Origin: Podaxis mareebaensis
Lineage: Eukaryota; Basidiomycota; Agaricomycetes; Agaricales; Agaricaceae
Assembly: GCA_018524725.1 (NCBI GenBank)
Contig: JAEUWP010000330.1
Span: 1-64,000 of the forward strand
Direction of reading: 5' to 3'
DNA length: 64,000 nucleotides
Shown here piece by piece: positions 56,983 to 64,000 of this stretch (position 1 is its first letter; each line of letters begins with the position of its first letter). The translations under genes were made by a program, and so were the position numbers. The notes under the pieces were generated by a model, which did not search any database, was not told the origin of the DNA, and saw only the letters and a list, made by a program, of their open reading frames with translations.

Positions 56983-58256
56983 ATAAAGATTCTCTGAGCG
57001 TATCCTTTTTAGTACCCTTCCCGTTTTCCGCGGATTTCTTCACTTCTTACTGTTTTACCATTATGCAGATATACCCAGATTAGAATTTCATGCGATGCGT
57101 TAGGCTTTGAATACTGAATTATTTGTAAGGCTTATTTCCCAAGTGTATTATAGGATTATCGGCTATGATCCATATGGTTATACTTTTCACGCGAATTGAA
57201 AATTGTCATGTTCAGTTGCGCTTACAACTCATGGCGCCCATCTGAAAACACGCTTGTGTAGCATGGCCTTTACGCGCTAAGTGGGTTCATTAAACAAGGT
57301 ACGCATCTTAATGAATCTGAAAATAAAGCCACCGACGTACCTATGCGGGTTACCCCCCCTTCTCCAAGCAAGGAAAAAGAGAACAAGTACCTCGGTCATG
57401 GTTCAAGACCTTTCAGGGCGCGTGGGATGCCGAGTCCTGCCGCTTGAATTTTCGATGCCATTGAGTAGGGAAAATGAGTTCAGCGGACTTTACGAGAACG
57501 GCACGCGTAAACCAAGTCCATGAAGCTCTTGCCCATCATTTGCTCCTCCATCGCGAGTGCTCTGTAAGTTTATGGAAACTCGCCTACTTGCTCACTTACT
57601 GCAAATAGATACTCGACCGAGTGGGAAGCAGCGGCGACGAAGGATCGAGTTGCCACAAGATAAGTCTGGCCTCACTCTTGATCAGTCTGCCTCAAGTGTA
57701 GGAATTTCTGATCATCGCTCGGATGACAGTGCCGAAAGATACGGACTGATAAAGCAACGCAGCCCCATCGCTAACGGTCAAGAAACCTTCCATAGTTAAA
57801 AACAAAGAAATCACAGACTATTATTTTTGTTGCATATGAAATTTGTGGGGCTCGAATAAGTGACCCCAGCGTGAGTTCCGATAACGTCTGCCGCAGAAGA
57901 GAAGAAAGAGGGTTGAGAAAACCACAGATTCGACCGCTGTGGGTAGAATATGGCCTGTGAATAGATTACCCCAGTTCTATTGGGAATAGATGTTTGTGCT
58001 GTAAGATCGGCCCAAGGTCGCCCGAGGTGTGGAACCGGCACATCGGACACTGGCCACCAGTCTTGAGGCGGATTGATAGTCTCACGAGAGTATCGTTCTG
58101 TGATTAACGTGTGCCTTTCTAGTGAGCCCGTGTTGACCCTTATCAAACGTCATTTCGGTGTCTGAGCAGAAGACTTGACACAGTTGAGAAAGCAAAGCCT
58201 AAGCCAAGCACTGATTTCTATACTTTGATACAGGCGCACTGAGGACCATGCTTCCA
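56983..58256. other. Intergenic, no gene recognised
   Basis: Two convergent genes end here. Frames near 57281-57799 (80 codons each) and 57811-58146 (minus) have no recognisable features. Confidence 0.5.
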
Positions 58257-59845
58257 TCAACTTCGAGCCTTTTTAGATTCCTCCGCTAGGGACGCGAAAA
58301 ACCCTCGGACATCAGCTTCATTGACCACCTTGCCTTCTTGTGCAAAAGGTCTGAGAAAGTTCATCAAGTCATTCCTGCCGTCAAGTTGATGAGAAGGAGT
58401 CGGGTATTCTCTGGTCACGAGACCGTACCGCATTTCTTGGAACGCGTGAATCCCATCGATTGCCCTATCGCGTGGAATTCGCTCAAGGGCTCGCATTCCT
58501 AATTCTTCGAGAGATAGGCCTTTAAAGAAAAAAAGAACCTTGAGGATTTGGCTCCAATCGGAAATTGAAATAGACATGGCACCTGAATCAGGGTCCTCTG
58601 GAGGTTCATAGGCGTCTTCCTCTTCAAGAAGGTATGGGTGGACTTGCAATGACGGCAGACACTATTTTCGGGTGAACACATGTGCCTTGGCGCCCGGTGG
58701 AATGCTTACCGTAGCACAACGGCACCAACGGTCCCTGAAGCCCTCCTTGAAGAAGATGTCTCCTGTCCCAAATGATATGGAGGGGTCTAGTGCAGCCCTA
58801 AGTCCCCCATCGAAGATTTTAGATGCAACAGGATTGGAAGGTGGTGCTAGGCATGGCCTAGTTGATTCTGGTGAATCGTACGATGTCCGGACGCGCTTAC
58901 TCTCCGGGGAGTGGTCGGAAGGAGACAACGGCCTTTTGGATCCTGTCACTAGGGTATCTGAGGAAGCCTCAACATCTAATGGTGTGTTTTTGTCACGAGG
59001 GAGACCTTCCTCTAGGCGCCAAGGGTCATTTACGCTATCTCTAACAATGATGATGGCGCCCGGAGTTCCTGCCCATCTTTGAAGCAGCTTCTGGTCAAAC
59101 ACACAGGCTGCACAGACAAAACTCTCGTAGCCATCACCGGATAACAGCGGCGGTGGTAACCCTGATGACGATGCTTCTGAGGCAACGTCATCTACCTGCC
59201 CCGCGTCTGATAACTCTGGGACAGGACGCTCTCGGAGGTTGCAGCATGACTCGTGGAACCAATCCTAGAGCGGTCGTGTCAATGCACGGTAGAACCAAAT
59301 GATATGCGGTTCCAGATTCGGGAACGAACCTCGCAAGCCAAACACTGGATCATGGTTTCGGGCTCGGTTTTTGGATCATACGGCCTCCCACACCGGCAAA
59401 ATACTCCTCGAAAGTTCTGCCCATAGGTATTTGAGGTATTCTCTTCTTCAAGTTTGGTATGCAACGTGCACTGATGTGTAATTGCTGTTGTGGGACAGTC
59501 ACAACGGAAGTTCCGCTTTGGAAATCTGGTGTGAACGGATTACACTCGGATAATCAGTCGTGGATCTCTAAGTGAAGGGCGATTGCTCACAATTCTAGTT
59601 GTTCATGGTTCGTATGACATGCAATTGAGCACGCAGAGCAGATTCCACGGTTCTCCGGACAAGTCAGGCAAAGATACACGGCTTGCCTTAGGTTGGTCAG
59701 CCGGACCCACGTCTGTTGGTAAAAGCCAGTACCTCAGCGGCCCAAGCGAATATGTACATTGTGAGAACTGGTGGGGCAACGCGAGAGCGGCTTCGCGCAC
59801 AAGGTCATCCTGAGATTCCAGATAGTCGGTAAGCGTGGCTTCCAT
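58257..59845 (-). CDS. UBR7-like protein (UBR box plus PHD finger)
   Basis: Starts MEATLTDYLESQDDLVREAA. The UBR box is built across intron 1: CTYSLGPLR|QAVYLCLTC then GICSACSIACH, FPKRNFRCDCP and HQCTLH, giving the Cys/His zinc ligands. A PHD finger follows: CRCGRPYD, MIQCLACE|DWFHESCCNL across another intron, and FVCAACVFDQKLLQRWAG. A middle Ser/Pro/Arg-rich stretch with KRPLSPSDHSPESKRVR may be a nuclear signal. It ends with a helical part, FFASLAEESKKARS. UBR7 proteins (Mlo2 in fission yeast) combine these two domains and are linked to chromatin and ubiquitin; the exact role here is unknown. Alternative start frames upstream of the Met at 59845 exist but lack homology. Confidence 0.88.
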
Positions 59846-60198
59846 TATCTTTGCGAGGGTATGTGAGCTAGTCAACAACGGCTCGCAGGACAACGCTGCT
59901 GTATCACTACCGGCCCGCATATTCCGGAAATTCACCGGATAGCCGAGATCCCTTTCCAACCACGATACTCTCAATGACGATACTTGCTCCTCTTCACTTG
60001 GACGCTCAGACTTGAGTTCAGGTTTCTCGAGTGGTCGTGTAATTTCGCCAAAACACCCAAATACTCTTCCGGGAGCCCTGCCACATCCTTCTTAGGGGGC
60101 TTGTACCTCGTCAGTTGTCCACCCTCGGAATCAGAACGGAAAAGCAGGCCTACAAAAGGCGGATTCGCGGATAATCACTCTCTGACCTCTCTTTCCAG
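59846..60198. promoter_or_regulatory. Divergent region UBR7 / 5-oxoprolinase-like; possible lost HyuA
   Basis: About 350 bp separate the UBR7 start (minus) from the first recognisable oxoprolinase codons (plus). A splice acceptor TCTCTTTCCAG ends at 60198, implying at least one upstream exon or an intron in the leader. No HyuA-like coding sequence is visible here. Confidence 0.35.
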
Positions 60199-62476
60199 CC
60201 TGCACCTTCGTGAAGATGTCTTCCAAACTCAATTCGAAAGGACCGGACCCCATTCTGCTCACGCTGTTCGCTAATCGCTTCATGAGTGTTGCCGAAGCTA
60301 TGGGTCGATCCTTGCAGCAGACGTCTATCAGCACAAACATCAAAGAACGACTCGATTTCTCTTGCGCCCTCTTCGCCCCTGACGGCGATTTGGTCGCAAA
60401 TGCTCCGTTTATCCCGATCCATCTTGGATCTATGAGTTTGTTGGTTTCACTCCCTTATCATACACCTCTTATCCCTTATTTACTTGTTCTGATAGTGCGG
60501 TCAAGTACCAAATGAAACTTCATGGAAGTTCGCTCAAAGAAGGCGATGTACTCATGACCAACTCGCCGCATGCAGGTGGATCGTACGTTGACTGAAAATT
60601 TCGGTTTGATGGGTTACTCAAAATTAAACACTTACATCCATCCAGCCACCTTCCTGATATCACCATCATCACCCCAGTATTCGCTCCCAATTCAAACGAA
60701 ATCATCTTCTTTACCGCATCAAGAGGCCACCATGCTGATATCGGTGGCATTTTACCTGGCTCCATGCCGCCAACCTCTGTCAATATCTTCGAGGAAGGCG
60801 CCGAAATAGAGAGTTTCAAGATAGTTGACGGCGGGATATTTGATCGAAAGGGTCTTATTGAATATATGATAGACAAACCAAGCCAATACCCGGGCAGCTC
60901 TGGCTGTAGGAATATTCGCGATGTCGAGAGTGATCTCAAAGCGGTAAGCGCAAGAACCCACGTCTTCTATCACGAATTCTCATTAGAGAAACATCAGCAA
61001 ATTGCCGCAAATCACAAAGGCATCCAGCTGATTCACGCAAGTAGGTTGTATCTCTCTTATTCTTCGGATATCTTGATTGACGAGTTACCAAGTCGTGGAG
61101 GACTATGGTCTTGAGACGGTCCAGGAATACATGTACCATATCCGTAACAATGCCGAGATGTCTGTTCGTAACCTTCTCAGAGACGTTGCCAAAAGGGCAG
61201 GGTCGAACGTCCTTTCAGCTATTGATTACCTCGATGACGGCTCACCAGTGAGAACCACCCTAGCTCAGACTTGCGTTGTTATGCTTACACTTCATTTCCC
61301 AAGATATCACTTCGGGTTGAAATCAATGAAGAAGAGGGCTCAGCTGTTCTGGACTTCGAAGGCACGGGCTGCGAAGTCCGAGGAAATCTGAACTCTCCTA
61401 TTTCGGTAGTCCACTCCGCCGTCATCTATTGCATGCGCTCGATGCTCGACATGGATATCCCACTTAATGCGGGCTGCCTTGTTCCTTTGGACAGTAAGTC
61501 CTCTGTGTTCACTTTGGCCGTCCAACTCATTCTGTTCCCAGTCAGAATTCCGAGAAAGTCGCTGCTATCCCCTTCGCGCACGGCCGCTGTCTGTGGTGGA
61601 AATGTTCTCACTTCCCAGAGAATCGTAGATGTGGTGCTCAAGGCCTTCCACGCATGCGCTGCTAGTCAGGGATGCACGAAGTAGGCTTCCCACCCTGCCC
61701 TGTTGCGATTTCTTATTTCTAACGTACGATTGCTCAGTAACCTCACGTTCGGGACTGGTGGAAAGGACAAGGATGGGAAAGCTGTAGCCGGATGGGGATA
61801 CTACGAAGTAAGAGGGTTATTTCCCCCCCTATTTTTTGGACAATCCTAACTTGACATTAGACGATTGCAGGAGGATCCGGAGCGGGGCCGGGCTGGCATG
61901 GCACGGACGGCGTTCATACTCACATCACCAATACTCGTATAGGTGACGTCGAAATTCTTGAACGAAGATATCCAGTGATGATCCATCGCTTCGGGTTGCG
62001 TTCAGGATCCGCTGGTATTGGCAAGTGGCACGGCGGTGAAGGTGTTCATCGCGAGATTGAGTTCTTAGAGCCGATGCAGGTGTCGATTCTCTCAGAGGTA
62101 AGCCGATCTTATCTATTCGACCAGCAGCTCGCCAAAGAGGGCTCGCGCTATTTCATAGAGAAGGACAAGACAACCATATGGCATGGAAGGTGGGGGTCCG
62201 GGCGCAATGGGAAGAAACACTTGGATCAAAAAATTACGTCAGGAAGACGGTGACCTGGACGAGAATAACGAGACGGGAACACGAGACATTAATATAGGAG
62301 GAAAAGCGACCGTTTTCATGGGCAAAGGAGACAGACTACTAATAGAGACGCCTGGTGGAGGAGCTTGGGGTATTTCCGAAGGTGAACTCACGAAGAAAAG
62401 CGATTTCACCCATGTCAGAGCATGGGAAGCTAGGGGATCTATCGCAGAACGGGCAGCCGCTCAAGCTGCCTTCTAA
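60199..62476 (+). CDS. 5-oxoprolinase, HyuB (C-terminal) half only
   Basis: Nine or more short exons give a nearly complete hydantoinase-B domain: [11 protein letters not shown], then [147 protein letters not shown] and a closing ETPGGGAWG block to the stop. Fungal 5-oxoprolinase opens 5-oxoproline with ATP to give glutamate and is about 1300 residues, with HyuA first. Here everything before the HyuA-HyuB linker is missing, because the UBR7 gene starts only 353 bp upstream. Either the N-terminal half has been lost or this is a stand-alone HyuB protein. Met at 60216 is the first usable start. Confidence 0.82.
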
Positions 62477-62842
62477 TTACTTTGAGGCTTCCCTCCCCCT
62501 TGATGCTAAGCGGTGATATCATGTACGTTGTTGTACGGACTATGGAAATTAAATCATTGTACAGTTAAAGAGGAACGCTGGGCCTGAAATATGTCAGCTG
62601 CTGGATCACCGTTTCTAAAGAGAGCTGCTAGTCAACAAGGATTGAGGCCTGAGAAGGCAAGGATTCATGACTATTTTCTTTTCATTAACAAAACTTCTTG
62701 ACCTGCGGCGCAGCAACTTAACACGGTAACGCATAGCCCCCGTGACTGTCACGGTTGTATACTGTCACAAAGCTATGAGGAAAGTGAGCTCATTGCAACT
62801 ACTCGTCTCTCTCCTCGACCATCAGGCAAAAACTCACCCGGG
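62477..62842. other. Intergenic, no gene recognised
   Basis: 3' flank of the oxoprolinase-like gene and promoter of the Las17-like gene. No supported frame. Confidence 0.5.
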
Positions 62843-64000
62843 ATGCCTGCACAGACGACCATCACACCAGAGGAGAAAATAAAGATAAAAAACGCTATCC
62901 CGACGCCGTCGAACAAGATATTCTCTGCTGCGCTCGCACGGATATACTATGCCCACCCAAACCCTAACAAGTGGTCATATGCTGGTCTTCAAGGAGCGGT
63001 GGTACTGTCCAAAGACAATGACCGTAGCTCAATGAACTTCAAACTCGTTGATATTGATGGAACGAGAGGCGTTATTTGGGAACACGAGCTTTATGAAGGC
63101 TTCGAATTCCATCAGGACCGGGCGTTCTTCCATTCCTTTCCTGGGGACGTGAGTTACCGAGTATGTTTGAGTCTAATAGGTACTGACTGACTCCTTAGGA
63201 CTGTATGATTGGCTTCGTATATGCGGATGAGAAAGAAGCCAAAACGTTCTTCAAGAAAGTAGAAGCGAAGAAAGAACTCGCCATAGGTAAAGAAGCATCG
63301 CTGGTTTAGTAGGCCCCTGCTAAAGCGTATGTCAGTGAAAGGTCAGACCAAGGTCAAGTCGAAGAAAAAGACTGGTACGAGCAAAGGCAAGATCGATAAG
63401 TCCATGATATCTGCGCCGAAGGCAGGGTCTTTCCAACATGTCGCACACATGGGCTACGACGCGGATACAGGTTTTTCATCCAAGGGCATTGACCCGGCAT
63501 GGTTGACTATCCTCGATGGTTTAGAGGGAAAAGGTGTTAGTCGCGAAATCATTGCGAAGGATATGGACTTCATCAAGTCATTCGTAGAGCAGAACAAGGA
63601 ACAGGCGAAGAAGAAATCCAAGCCCCCTCCTCCTCCGGCACCAAACCGCAGGAGCCATATTGCGAATGATGTCTCTTACAAACCACCTTCCCCTCCCCCT
63701 ACCCCACAAGCATCCCATCCTCCACTCCCGCCAGCACCACGAAGGCAGCAGCCCCCACCTCCATCTCAGAGGCAATCGCAGCCTCCACCAGCGCCTCAAA
63801 GGCAACCACAACCTCCACCAGCGCCCCAGAGGCAATTACAACCTCCTGCACCTCAACGCCAACCTTCTCCGCCGCGCATAGTCCCAGAAACACCCACCAA
63901 ACCTACCGGGCCTCCAGCTCCTCCACGTCGCCCCCAACAGCAGAATGGAGTTGTGCCCCCGCTGCCCACGAGACCTGCTGCAGGGCATACACCACCGCCG
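62843..64000 (+). CDS. LAS17: Las17/WASP actin nucleation-promoting factor (partial, runs off window)
   Basis: Exons 62843-63148, 63199-63286 and 63342 onward; the gene is cut by the window end. Residues 1-130 form a WH1 domain (IPTPSNKIFSAALARIYYAH, then GVIWEHELYEGFEFHQDRAF and FFHSFPGDDCMIGFVYADE). A basic Lys-rich stretch precedes a GTPase-binding/CRIB-like block (ISAPKAGSFQHVAHMGYD, then GFSSKGIDPAWLTILDGLEG). The remainder is a long proline-rich region with APQRQ repeats, the binding place for SH3 proteins and profilin. The WH2 and acidic Arp2/3-activating parts must lie beyond 64000. Works at endocytic sites. Confidence 0.93.

Noticed and set aside
63578..63893. Antisense Trp/Leu- and Ala/Val-rich frames at the right edge
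   Set aside because: Mirrors of the proline-rich repeats of the Las17-like gene.

Overview
The window reads as nuclear DNA of a basidiomycete, most likely a mushroom-forming agaricomycete. Genes are dense and split by many introns of about 50-75 bp (mostly GT-AG, three GC-AG). tRNA genes carry introns. Lineage-typical families are present: an adenylate-forming reductase, a Crinkler-type protein, a Tad1-like LINE relic and a DUF6698-like relic. Gene models below were assembled by eye from exon frames and splice sites; no search was run.

Layout. 1-5.76 kb is a gene-free, strongly CpG-depleted block holding a microsatellite, an inverted repeat and a decayed LINE (gag-like ORF1, endonuclease, start of the reverse-transcriptase linker, no reverse transcriptase). 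An SPX-RING ubiquitin ligase gene (6.26-8.14 kb) lies between two oppositely oriented, nearly identical intron-containing tRNA-Leu(CAA) genes. 9.3-12.9 kb holds a tandem duplication, each copy encoding a 103-residue secreted Gly/Asn-rich protein; copy B shows CG-to-TG/CA change against copy A. 14.9-18.3 kb has a non-autonomous DNA transposon (element 1, 8-bp target duplication), two tRNA-Val(AAC) genes and hypothetical ORFs.

18.5-25.6 kb is the catalytic subunit of DNA polymerase epsilon. 25.7-33.5 kb is an accessory island bounded by direct ~1.1 kb copies of the 3' end of an adenylate-forming reductase gene. The left copy is a frameshifted fragment; the right copy is the end of the full gene (32.5-36.75 kb). 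Between them are a DUF6698-like relic, a second copy of the transposon, and a Crinkler-type gene with three tandem ubiquitin-like headers in front of a nuclease-like and a kinase-like region.

37-64 kb is mostly housekeeping: a Kin4-like kinase, an SNC1-type v-SNARE whose start codon is split by an intron, ribosomal protein eL24 (with an apparent 1-base frameshift), a third tRNA-Val, a 346-bp MITE, Ase1/PRC1, a FAD monooxygenase next to an MFS monocarboxylate-type transporter, an acyl-CoA oxidase-like gene, a UBR7-like protein divergent from the HyuB half of a 5-oxoprolinase, and the start of Las17/WASP running off the right edge.

The most interesting signals are the Crinkler gene with triplicated header exons that each keep a splice donor, the repeat-bounded island around it, and the paired transposon copies that share a passenger ORF.
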